From positions 1,103,501 through 1,167,500 of the forward strand of contig OU452225.1 in assembly GCA_911728455.2 (NCBI GenBank): a stretch of DNA of 64,000 nt, given 5' to 3'. Made by a program: the position numbers and the translations under genes. Below, piece after piece: positions 12,201 to 24,200 of the stretch (positions are counted from its first letter, which is position 1; each line of letters starts with the position of its first letter). The stretch comes from Marthasterias glacialis (lineage: Eukaryota > Echinodermata > Asteroidea > Forcipulatida > Asteriidae). The notes beneath the pieces were generated by a model, which was not told the origin of the DNA, did no database searches, and saw only the letters and a list, made by a program, of their open reading frames with translations.

Positions 12201-15200
12201 CATGTCTTTGTGTACAAAACCTTGCGCTGCTGGCGCCCCGTCAATGGTGGCCTGGCGTGCAGCACTTGTGTGTACGGGTTGAACAAAATTAGTCTATCTG
12301 GTTGGAAAAGCACATCATTTTCTCTAATGTGACAGACATTTTGGAAAGCTTTCCATCTGAGGCCAATTTCAAAGCACTGCTCAACAGTAAGCAAATTTTC
12401 GTGCTAACTATAGAAGAAAAAATTGCTTAAGCATCAGTGTATTTCACAGGTTAGCTCGCAAATTAGCGCGTTCACCAAGGATTTGCATTGTTACGTCATT
12501 CATTTTCCTACAGTAAGCACCGGAAGGTTAGCATGCCTTTTCGTGTGCTTATGGTTAGCGGCTCTATGATATGGAAATCACACAGTAAGCACAGAATCGG
12601 CCGTTAAGCAGCTCTATGAAATTGGGGTCTGATATCACTAGTAATGGGAGTATCCTATAAAGAAACTTCAGTTGTTCATTTACAGATTTCTTGTAGGTGT
12701 TTACACCATTGTGCATTTGACGTGAAATCTTGTAGTTAGGTAGATATGGGTTCAGAGTTAATCAACAATGAGTTTTGGTCATTTACTTTGAAAAATGGTC
12801 ACAACTTCTGCTCCAAAATGAAGTCCTTTTTTTTTAATCTCGTGGTTAAGCCTATTGAGATCAGATGTAGGCAAGTGCAGCAATCTTCTATTTCTAACGA
12901 ACAGGCACATGCTTAAATACAGTAATAGAATCAAATCAAAGTTATGCAACTTCGACTTGACACGTTAGATAAATCAATTTACATTTGCACATAATTATTA
13001 ACATCCGCCCGTCCAATTTTCAAAAGAAACACATCAATCAGCCTCAGAGGGCATGTGTACTTAGTTTGGAAGGATCCTTTTTTTTTCTCCCTTGGTCGTC
13101 AATTTGATGTAGATTGTTATTGGATCTGCGTGACATTTTACGAAGTGTATTCTGTAATGTGAAATCTCAGCTTAGAGTTTTACTTGAAGAAAAACATGGG
13201 GGGGGGTGCTCAGGACACTTGCCAACACCCCCACTGCCCCCCCATGAGATTAAAAAAAATGCACAAATAAATGGTTTGATACACATCTATAACCCCCCCC
13301 CAAAAATTATTTCTTTGATTCCACTTCCCCCGCCCAAATGAAAAGCTGTAGTTACGCCACTGCATAGCATCACTGTCTTTAGTCAGGAGAATCCAATTAG
13401 AGTGCTCGCTTGTGACCAGTGAAGTCATTGTACCAGACGTTATCCAAAATCCAACTCGCGAATGGCTTCAATCCCTAACAAAAACTTGATTGTTATTCAT
13501 TATTCAAAACCCGAACACTACAGTGGAATGACATTTGTTCACAAGATTGTGCGACTGATATATGCGCACTGGCGTAACAGACACTTTCATTGGGAGGGGG
13601 GGGGGGGTGGGGGGGCGTTGGCTTTTGATGTATTGAACCAATCATTTGTGCTTTCTTTATCTCATTGGGTGGGGCAGGGGGGGGGGACACAGGAGTTCTT
13701 AGTTACGCCACTGTATGTCTTTAATAAAAGGTTGGCCTTTTGTACTGTCCAAAAATCAATGATGTATCATTCATTCAAAGGCATGACGCATCATAACGAA
13801 AACTTCCTAATTATAAAAAAAAAAAACAATTTAAAAACTCATTTGATGTATGGTTGGTTTGACTATCAATCACCCGTAGAAATGTTCTCCTTTCATTTCC
13901 TAGAAAACAATGCCTGGAAACTGACGCTGGAATGTTTAAAATTGCAAGTCATTGCAAGAGAAGCACGCACACTCATAACACTCCGTTTCTAGAAACAATA
14001 GTCTGAGGGCCGACAGCTCAACATTGTTTTGTTGTTGTTGTTGTTGTTGTTGTTTTTTTTGGGGGGTGTTGGAACCCACAAGACTGCAGGGCTTGTAGTT
14101 ATAAATCTGAAAAACAAGAGAGCGCCGGACTTGTTCAGTCTTTAGTTTACTGGCCCGATGCTGAAATCACTGGCCTCGAGCCTGCGGTCCAGTTTTAATT
14201 TCGAGCACTGTGTCAACCTAGTGTGACAAGATACTGTATTCACAGGTTATTTTTTTGAATGATATTTCTCAAGAACTAAAAGCACTCTCTACTCACCCTC
14301 CTCACCACTTCATCATCCCCCTCGTCATCCCCCTCATCAACCCCCCCCCCCCACCTTCACTTGTCCCCTTCATCATCCCCTGCCCTACCAAAAGCATCAT
14401 TGTACTGGCTGTACTATTGATATGTACCAGTATGCAAAACAAACCAACTATAATTTTTTTGACAAGTGCCACACAACCCAGTGTAAAACATTTTGTTGTT
14501 GCTGTTTTTTTGCTCACCTGGTATTAGTAATTATTCATTTAAAAGGTTTTGATTACAGTATTATATTAATTTTTACCTATGGATGGCAATTTAAAGGGAC
14601 TGTCCTAAAATGATTGAAATAAATTTTTGATTTATTAGCATTTTAAATACAACGTGGGGTGAGCTTTCTCTGAAATCAATAACAAATGAAAGTTGTTGAT
14701 TTACAAGCCTGGAATGACAAAGAGGTAAAGGAGACCATGGCCTCTGTTGCCCTGGTCTTGGCCTTCCCAAAGCTTCCCATAGACTTTAAGATTATCCAGT
14801 GAAAGTGTACTTTGCAAAATGAAAACTGCCCTGCCTTCTAAAAGACAAAATGCCGGGCCTGGATTTAACCAACAAGGAAGTCACAAAAATGCATGATTTG
14901 TCCATGTTTTCTGAAGCACAATGTAGTTGCTAGAGTGCATTTTGTAGATAAATGGAGCGACATCCTTTCACACTAACACACACGTATGAACAAAACTGAT
15001 TATCATGGCTGCTTATATATATATATATATATTTTTTTTTTAAGAGAAAACAAAAAACGATAGCAAAACTTAGACCACCTTGTCAACATTTTTGTTTCAT
15101 AACATAAACTACTTGCAGTTTTTATTTTAATTCTGACTTAGAAAAGAACTTTTTACAGAATCATAATATCAAAAACAAACAGGAAAATTATGTTTCAATT

Positions 15201-18200
15201 TAACCTCAAACATTACACCTTCTTGAAGGGATTTTGTTTATTTTTTATTAATATTTTTGATTGTACACCTAAAAAGAGCTGCATGTTTAACAAATGCATG
15301 GGCATTCTGACTTGCATGGTTGGCTGTACAGGCAAATATTCACGTTAGTCATGTTAAAGGTAAAATATAGGATTGGTAAAACTGATAGTGCAGTGTTCTT
15401 ACTTTAATTGATTCAATATACACATGAACAAAACAAAACTGTGAAAATTTTGGCTCAATCGCTTGTCTGAGTCAGGAGAAAATAGTGAAAAAATAGTGAA
15501 AAGCTGTGCACACTTTGTAGCGTGTAAACACTCTGTCCTTAATTTTGAATGTTACAAGTGCAATTGAATTCGGGGCCTTCAAATTCTATTTTCTCGACTT
15601 TGACAGTATTTCAGACAGAAATAGTTCTATGGAAGATTGATACTGGTATGAACTTCATAATCAGTAAGCTTGCAGACTGATACAGGCCTGATACTTCACA
15701 GAGGCAACGGAGGCAATTGCCTCCGTTGCCCCTGGTCATTGCCTTGGTGCCCTTGAAATGTTCCAATAGAAATTTACAATTTCCTCATAGAGGTGCCCTT
15801 TACCAAGGAGAAAATGCCTTGGTGCCCTTGCCCTTTCAAGAACGAAGCAATCAGGCCTGCTGATACTAATTAATTTTTTTTGATGAATACAAATCCTGAA
15901 TTCTACCTTTAAGCGATTACAATTAAAACACAGAAGTGGTTTTATGTTTGTCATGCCAAGGTGTTCAGGCATGCAACTTCTCAGTGGTCGGCTGATTTCC
16001 TCCTTGCTTTCTTGGGTTTTGTGCCAAAGAAAACGGACAAACCCTGCAATTGTTTTTGTCCAAGGCAGTTTCTGCTTTGTGGTACTTTACAAGTTGCATT
16101 TATTGTTTTTTTTTCAGCGCGCATATTTCTGATCTAATCTGCTGGTGAAGTACAAACAACGACCGTTGTTCTTTTGACATGAAGGGTCGTATAGAATACC
16201 ATATTTTGAATATTTCACTTTTGAACCACCCTGTCACTTCGCCTTCTGAACAAGTTTGTTCAGTGTTAATTTTTATTAATAATTGCCTGCTTTAAAAAAC
16301 AAATTGTCAAAGATGACGAATGGTTTTCAATCCCCTCCGACTTCCTGTATTGTGCAAAGAACGTGGTCGCTTATAAATGCACAGCCTGAATCTGTAGGTT
16401 GGCATACTGTCACATATGTAGGGGAAAGCACTTTGTCTTCTCTGTGTGTCTGCTGCCACCATGGGAATTCTATCAAGGTCATATCAATGAACGAATGTTG
16501 TCTAAAAAGTAGCCTAGTGGTTTAAATGCAAACTTACATACATGTATTGTAAAGAATGGTTCATGCGCATGGCCTGTTAATCACGAAGAATCCGCTGGCT
16601 TTATTTTGACATTCCATTCCATCGTTTGAAACCCAGTCTGTGCTCATCACAATCCAAAATTCAGCAACATTTCACGAGTTGTTTAATTTCCAAGTTAAAT
16701 TGCACTCAACTTTTGCAAACTTGTCATTCATAAATTGTTTGCACATAATATGTGGTAATGGTCCGGATAATTCACGGAGGCGACGTGTGTAATAGACCTT
16801 TATCATGGTGCGGCCACCTTGATTTTGTCCCATTCGATCCAATGTAACCAAACCGAGGCTGGAAGGGCAAATAGTCTGGTTCCTTTTTGGTCAATGAATA
16901 TTAGCATCATTTACTGTTATTGGATACAGGGAACATGACAAAGATGGTGGCAGCATGATAAAGGTCTATTGCCTCAGTACCCCTTGTCATTGCCTTCGTG
17001 CCCTTGAAATGTTCCAGTACAAAGTGCTCCTGAGTAAAAATGGCCTTGCCCTTATAAGAATGCAGTTTGAGGTCTGCACCTGAGCCTCGATTTCATGTCT
17101 CTGCTTACCGTGAATTATGTGCTTATGTAAAGCAAGTGAATTCTATGCACCATAAAGTGAAGAACTTGACAGTAAGCAGTGCTGTGGAATTATGCCCTGA
17201 TGGCTTGCACTAGTTTGAGTTACAAATAGAGTTATTCTAAAATGAAAAATGTTTCTAGTTTTAAGGTATATTTAGTTGGTTTTGGGAAGAGTAGACTCAT
17301 TTTCATCTGCTAGTTTTTAATATTGACACAAAATAAAACCAAACTTGGGAAAATGTCATCAAATTACATGTACATGATCCTGTTTTTGAATAAAACAATG
17401 AGTTGTGTTTTGTGAGGCATTTTGTGCACACTTATATACAATGTAATTGGTTATTTCAATTGATGCAATCGAAATAAGCACTCAGAGTTCTATCTTTCCA
17501 GACTCTTTCTGGTTTATACATCATAAAGAATGAGAGAAAATGAAGAGGCCATGTGAAGGCAGGTTGTTTGTTCCTAAGTAGAGGTGCAGGCATCTCCATG
17601 AGGGACTTGTAACTGTCTAGTACTGGAACATTTCAAGGGGGCACCAAGGTAATGACCAGGGGTAGGTCGCAAGTGCCTCCGTTGCCTCTGTGAAGAACCA
17701 GGCTGTTGAAGGTCGATTGATCCACACAAGAAATAGAAAAAATGATAAAAGGTGTTCCGAATGGGCAGGGTTTGATTTCACAAAGAGCTAAGACTGATCT
17801 CCAGATGTGTATCAATCTTAATTGCCAGACAAAGTGTGACGTCACAATACAAACCACTATGGGGGTATTGACAACTCATCTTAAGATGATTCTTAGTACT
17901 TGGTGAAATCATTCCCAGGGTCTTGAGGGAGGAGGATTAAGGGCTTAGTTTATGTTGCATAACAACAAGGGATGCACAAGCATCAAGTTCCACCATTCTG
18001 TTTCTGTAAAACTCATGGGTTTTTTTTTTGTATGAAGTTCATATGCTTCGTTCTTGAACTTCTTGAAACACGTCTTAATTTCCCATGCTTCCCCCTAGTC
18101 TCAACGTCATCTTCAGTGCCATCGTCGTCCTCATCAACGAGTACAATCCAGTGCTCCTCATGTCCGACCACGCCCCCAGTGAGTAGGAGCATCATGACGA

Positions 18201-21200
18201 GCCCCTTCACTGTCTTAGGTGGCAGCCGGCCTGATAATGGCTTCGTGCATGCCCATCAACCACAGGTGTGTCTCCGAGTGATTTTCTCCCACCAAACAAA
18301 ATTCAAAAAAGGGGATGGAGGAAGGGGTGACAAAAAAAAATCTGTTGAAAGACAGTTTACTGATTCTGATCAAAGCAGGGTTTACATTCTGATTTATCCA
18401 CCTTGCAAAGTTTTGGATCTACCAAATTTACCATTACAAATGCAAATCAGAATGTTTTTTTTTCTTTGAACGGGATATTAAACAAATTTTGGTTGGCTTT
18501 TTTTGTTATTTTTACTTAATAATCTTGCTTCGTTAACAGTGCTACCTTTGCTTTTCAAATACGGCTTGCTCATTTAACCGTGCATCCTCTCTTCAATACG
18601 TCTTCTGCATTGAGCATTTTAGTAAGCATGATATGATAAGCTGTCGTGTAGCACCAATGTTTGTTTTTGATAATGACCTGTGAGATCTGAGAAGATTGGC
18701 TTATGGCTACGGCTGTGGCTTACTAGCTGTTGACAGATGCAGTGAGAAAGCTGTAGTCATAGACCCATAGCAGCTGTTTCATGCAGAACCCAGTCCTACG
18801 TTTTAAAGTAGTCTGGTACCCTATGAGTGATAGCTCTATCCCATTGTTATCAATATACTGACAAGAAGGGATACCTGACTAGAGTGTTTAAATACGAGTA
18901 TTTCCGTTACGTATGATACGTGTAAACGTTATTATGTGGAAACCAACAATGTTTTATTTTACCTCACTTCAGGTGCTTTCCTATCCGAATATCAGTCCAA
19001 TCAATATCAGTCCTACAACGATTGGATTTCTTACCTCCCCGGTTGCCACACCCAGGTCTACACCTCGATCGACACCCATCCCACGTTGGACGACGCCTCT
19101 GATTTCACTAGATGAGAATGCCGACTACACCATGCTGTCTGGTAAGATGATTTGTGGTAACTCTGTACCCATAGATGTTAATCAGAATGTTACTGTTTGG
19201 TTCTAGTGCACATAATGGCTAGATCAAGGCATACTTCCTCAAACCTTCTCAGCCCCATGCTGCTTAAATAAGAGCGGCGGGGTTTATCTGACACAATACC
19301 GTCTCAGCCCTCGCAGGTTTCCATTTATACACCTGGGTTTAGAGAAGCAATTATGGTTAAGTGCCTTGCTCAGGGATGGAAGTGTCATGACCTGGAATTA
19401 AACACACACTCAGATGATTCAGCCGTCAGAGTCCAATGCACTAGACCGCTCAGCCACAACGTCCCACATGTTCAAGATTTTTTTAAAGATCAGAGTCCGG
19501 CCTCATAGAGTCGCTTTTTTAAAAGCAGAAGTATTGCTTAAAAAATTTTTGTAAGCAAAAAACAAAAATGAATGAGGAACCAGTGGTAATTTGGTTTTTA
19601 CCAAAAGACATGCCACGTTTCAAGCTGATCAGATGATTTCCTCATTTTTGGTTTTTCAGCTGTACCATTTAAAATTTGTAAAACATGGTACCTGGCAATT
19701 TGCTCAGTTTTTTTTAACAAACTGCAGTGGCATGCCTTTACCAAGCCCTGGTAGGATGTCAATCTCTGTTCAGTCCAACGGAGACCAAGTGCTTTCCCAA
19801 GTCCTACAGGGGCAACAATCCACAGGCTATACTACTCGGGTGGGACACTAACCCAGGGACCCCACACTCATGAGCAGGTGTCTTAAGCACAAGACCACTG
19901 AGCATGCCCGATGACAAGCCATTTTGAATTCTGTACTTAAATATATATATATGTATAATATGAAGAGAGACAGTTTTATTACTCCATTATTTAATGATAC
20001 GCTACAGCCTGATGATCATTAGGATGAAACAGCCTGTAGCATATCATGAAATAATGGAGTAACAAAACTCTCTCTCTTCATATTATTTTGCTCTCCTAAA
20101 AATATAGAGCACAGTTCCTGATGAGAGAAGCACTGATGTACTTCTACAGTTTACATTTGATATATATTAATTGGGGTGAGCAAAGAAAATTTGGCTGATG
20201 CTGGACTCGGACACGTGACCTCTCGAATACCGTACAAGCGCTCTAACCAATTGAGCTGACCAATGTTTGTGGGTGGTCCTGTGCAATGTCCATAAACACT
20301 GTGTTCCTCAAACTGATCAATAAAAAGCAACAAGAACAACAAACAACCACCAAAAAAATACCCACGCGCTTGTGGTTTGTGGGGTCTTGCCATTGTTGCA
20401 CTACTGTTCCCTTTTGTGAAGAAGTTCTCTCTGCGGCTCAACTTGATTAAAGAAAACCTGGTGAGGAAGTATTGTTCCATTGTTTGAAAAGAAAAGCCCA
20501 CAAGGGGCCAATGTGTCAGACCAATGCACCAAGCATGCCAAGCAGATAAAATAGGTAGTTGGTACTTCCATTGTTTAAAAAGTACCTCCACAAGGGCGGA
20601 TGTGTCAGCCCAATACACCAAGCAGATAAAATAGATAGTTGGTACAATTCCAAACATTTATCTATCATAAAAAGCCTAAAGATAAACACAACAAATGATT
20701 TAAGGTAACTAATTCAGGTCAGTTATAAGCTACTTTAAATTTGCATCCTTCTTTCGGTGATGTTTTTTCTGTTATTATTCCACGCAAATTATTGAACCAC
20801 ATTGAGGCTTGAAGGGCAAAATAGTCTGGTACCTTTTTTCGGTTTCTGACAATTCAGAAATCATTATAGCTAGAGCACACTGGGAATCTGACAGACGCAA
20901 TCCCTTTAAGAGCGAAAAAAATATTGAATCCTGATGTGGCTGTTTCTGAGAAACGCTCTTGGCCACTCAGCTTCAAGGCCACAATTTTTATTGTGGTTAA
21001 CCCTGCCGTCATTGCCCCTTTCCTTGACGAATTAAAACAGCAGCTGTCCCGAGTAGTTGCACATGATTCAGCAGTAGGTTTCAAACAAGTCCGTTGCAGT
21101 TGATATCACCTTGAACGGCATTAGAAGAAAATGAGACCTTATAATGTGTTCAAATCCCCTCCTGGATTGGGGAGTTTAGGCCCTGGCGGTGGGCCAGGCA

Positions 21201-24200
21201 AATTTGTTTGACACTGAACCGGATTTCCTGTATGGATGTCATGTGACCCAAGCGAGGTGGAAAATTGCAAAGTTGTTCTTCTTGAAGGAGGGGGTAGGGT
21301 TGGGGGTGAGGGGAAATGATAAGGGGGAGGGGGAGGTTTACTTAGCAGATTGATGGCTCATTCAAATTGTGTAGGGCTTTTGTCATGCAGTTGTATATAA
21401 TACACAGACAGGCCTGATGCTGTGATCTTGTGAGGCACAGCTGTTTTTTTTCTGTTGTAAAGGGCACCTTGATTAGGGAAATGTAAATTTCTTCTGGAAC
21501 ATTTCAAAAGGCACCAAGGCAGTGACCGGGGCCAAGTTCCATAGAGCTGCTGAAGAAGACAATTTAGCTTAAAGATGTTCTGCTTACAGCAAAACTAAGC
21601 GGTGAATCAGTCAAAGATGGTACTATGTGATATATAGTATTTTGGCTGGTAACCATGTTTTGGTAGGCAAAATTTGTGCTTGGCCATTTTTTGTGCTTAA
21701 GCATCTCTATGAAATTGAGCCCATGAGCTTGGAGGCCAGCTGTCTCAGTCACTTCAAGGTGCTGCTTAGCGCAGAATTCTACGCTTACTGCTAATAAAAT
21801 CACATGTTTTACAGCGCCATAAGCGCAGAATTCTGTGGTAAGCAGAGCCATTGCATTACTTATACGCTAGTGCCTTTAACTGGGTTTCTTTTTTAGCACA
21901 TGCTTTTGTAGATTTTGTTTTCTTAACAAGGTCACAGGGGGTCATCTGGTTTTTTTTTATATACCATAAAACTCCCCCAATGTAGTTGAAATAAATTCCT
22001 GCATTACTTGCAGAGTAATTGAGGTTATGACCTTTGCTGCCCTTGGCACAATTTCACGGAGCTACAAAACCACAAATATTAGCTACATGTACTGTACAGG
22101 CATGCAACTTGACAGCCGATCAGCTGATTTCCTCATTTTCGTTCTTTTTTTAGTGCCATAGAAGTTTGATAAACACCACAAAGTTTTGTGTGCTTGGTAG
22201 TTTGCTCTTTCTTGCAAAAAAAAAAAAAATGTGAGTCTGACTGTAGCTTGCGAGACATAATGCAAAATTATTCAGGCTGTGTTAATCTAGTGTTGGCTGT
22301 GTGAACAGCCATGTTGTCTTTCATTGTTATTCTTATCTTGTCCATCTTACGCAGTGATGTCATAATCATCATCCTTAGATGTTTTCATCCACTGTTGGAT
22401 GTAGCCATGATGGGGTTCGCCCATAAAGCCTGGTTCATACTGAAGCGAATTTACGTCATGCAAGCAACCAGTACATGGTGTATCCCAATTGTGACGCCAG
22501 AAAATTCGCTTCAATTTCGCTATTCGCATGAAGTTTGAACCAGGCTTGACTCTTTCAGTGACAAGCAAAGATTATAAAGTGCCGTAGGCACAAGATGGGG
22601 AACTGGGCCTTTATCTACTGTTGGAAAGTGAAATACGCATGGGCGCCATTTCGGCAAGTGAATGCCTGTGTTTCCCATTGATATCAAGTGTCATTGTCTA
22701 CACTGGTCCGCAAGTATCATTGTTGTATCAATAGAGTCACTTGCAGAAATGGCGTCCTGTGAGACTTCACATTTCAGCCAGAGTTCCCCATCTTGCGCCT
22801 ACGCGCTCTATAATATTTGGTGACAAGCCAGCAGAACCATGTAGCTTGTCAGTATTCACTATTGACCCCTTGCACGTACGTCACACGCGCCGACTGTGCC
22901 ACGCTCACCATTTTGGTGGTCAATAAGGTTTACGTGTAAACGCCGCGTCTCCTTAAAATGCGCACTTCACCGAATAACTGTAACTCAGTGACATTGACCA
23001 CCAACATGGCGCAACCAAGATTATTGTGATGATGACGTCAGGTGAAATGGATCAATAGTCTGCAAAGTTTTTCAGTGGTCTATCTTTTAAGGTTTCTTTT
23101 GAACTTTGCCATATGTAGGAACTTGAGCTCTAAAGCCACGTGAATGATCTGTGCTGGGAAGCCATTAAGTACAGCCAGCCATTCCACTTGGACACAATTT
23201 CTACTGGTCCTGGGTTGGTTTACCGAGCAGTTGCTCGGCGGACCTCTGTTAGAGACCGCCCTGTGAACCCTCTTCATGTGTGTCTTCCAATTCTTTCCAG
23301 CTTGTTATCCAGGCATGCAACTTCTAAACTGATCAGCCGATTTCCTCCATGTGCTAGGCAGTTTCCTCTTCGGTGAAAAAAAAATTGCATGTCCGATGAT
23401 TGTATCTTGTGTCTGTAATAGGCCAGGTCCAAATTGGCATTGACGGCTAGGGCTGCGGCTTGTTGCTAAGGATGTTGCTGAAGGGCAGCTTAGGTTTCAA
23501 CACACGATGATCCAGGGATCCAGCTGTAGCCATAGTTAACCAATTCGGCTGTGGTCATCTTCTCTTAATATCATTCCTTGTTAAGAAAGTAATAATAGTG
23601 TTCGTTTATAATGCACCATATTTGTCATAAATGGCACTCCAGTCTCCGAATTGTCAAATCAGGTAGAGAGTTAGAAGAATGATTTTATGAAGGATAGGTG
23701 GCGCATACTGCTGCCAGAGAGGCAAGCACTTTCTCTTTACGATAAGTTTATTTGGTTCTTTTACATGCATTGCACAACATGTGGGACCTGTGTCTTTACG
23801 TCCCATCCGAAGGACAAAGCAATTATGGTTAAGTGTTTTTTTTCACAAGTGCGGCTATGTTTCTTCAATCCCAATTCTTGTGTGATCTGTACTGTTGTTA
23901 CTCTCGTCAATACAGTTTGTACATGTGTGAATCTAGTATAGGAGATGCCTGGTATGGATACATACAGTGCAAGATCCTCAACATCCGGCCAGCAAGCATT
24001 TTCCACAATTAATTGATCATGAAACGCAAGCTATCTGGAATTGGCTGTGTCAGGTAGAATTAGAGAACCCTGTAGGTTGATTACATTCCCCTGATAGAAT
24101 GATTCCATCAAATCCCCGAGAAGTCACGCAAATGCAACAGGACTAGATCATCTGCTTCCTGTTGGGATCACACGGATACGGAAGTCCCCCAAAACGCTGC

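Larger units (their letters stand above)
7031..18098 (+). other. NFI: NFI 11-kb intron between exons d and e
   Basis: The largest intron. Contents: 18-bp minisatellite (7126-7292), several copies of a repeat carrying CTGGTCATTGCCTTGGTGCC (7308-7470, about 8140-8280, 15680-15872, about 16970-17075, minus-strand 17628-17702), tRNA-SINEs (7672-7775, about 9060-9250, 9788-9950), TA-MITEs (9509-9686, 16793-16968), foldback pieces (about 10230-10400), a GTAAGCAC-type MITE (about 12424-12629), polyG/polyC tracts (13197-13720), a GTT microsatellite (14025-14053), and an AT run (15014-15032). I see no gene in 10700-12400, 12640-13190 or 14100-15670. Confidence 0.8.

Noticed and set aside
13462-13992. 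176-aa plus-strand ORF
   Set aside because: Passes through polyG and repeat sequence (GGGGG stretch in the translation); no domain and no splice context.
20151-20657. 168-aa minus-strand ORF
   Set aside because: Contains a tRNA-SINE and a duplicated non-coding segment (two WADTSALV/GLTHWPLV-like pieces).
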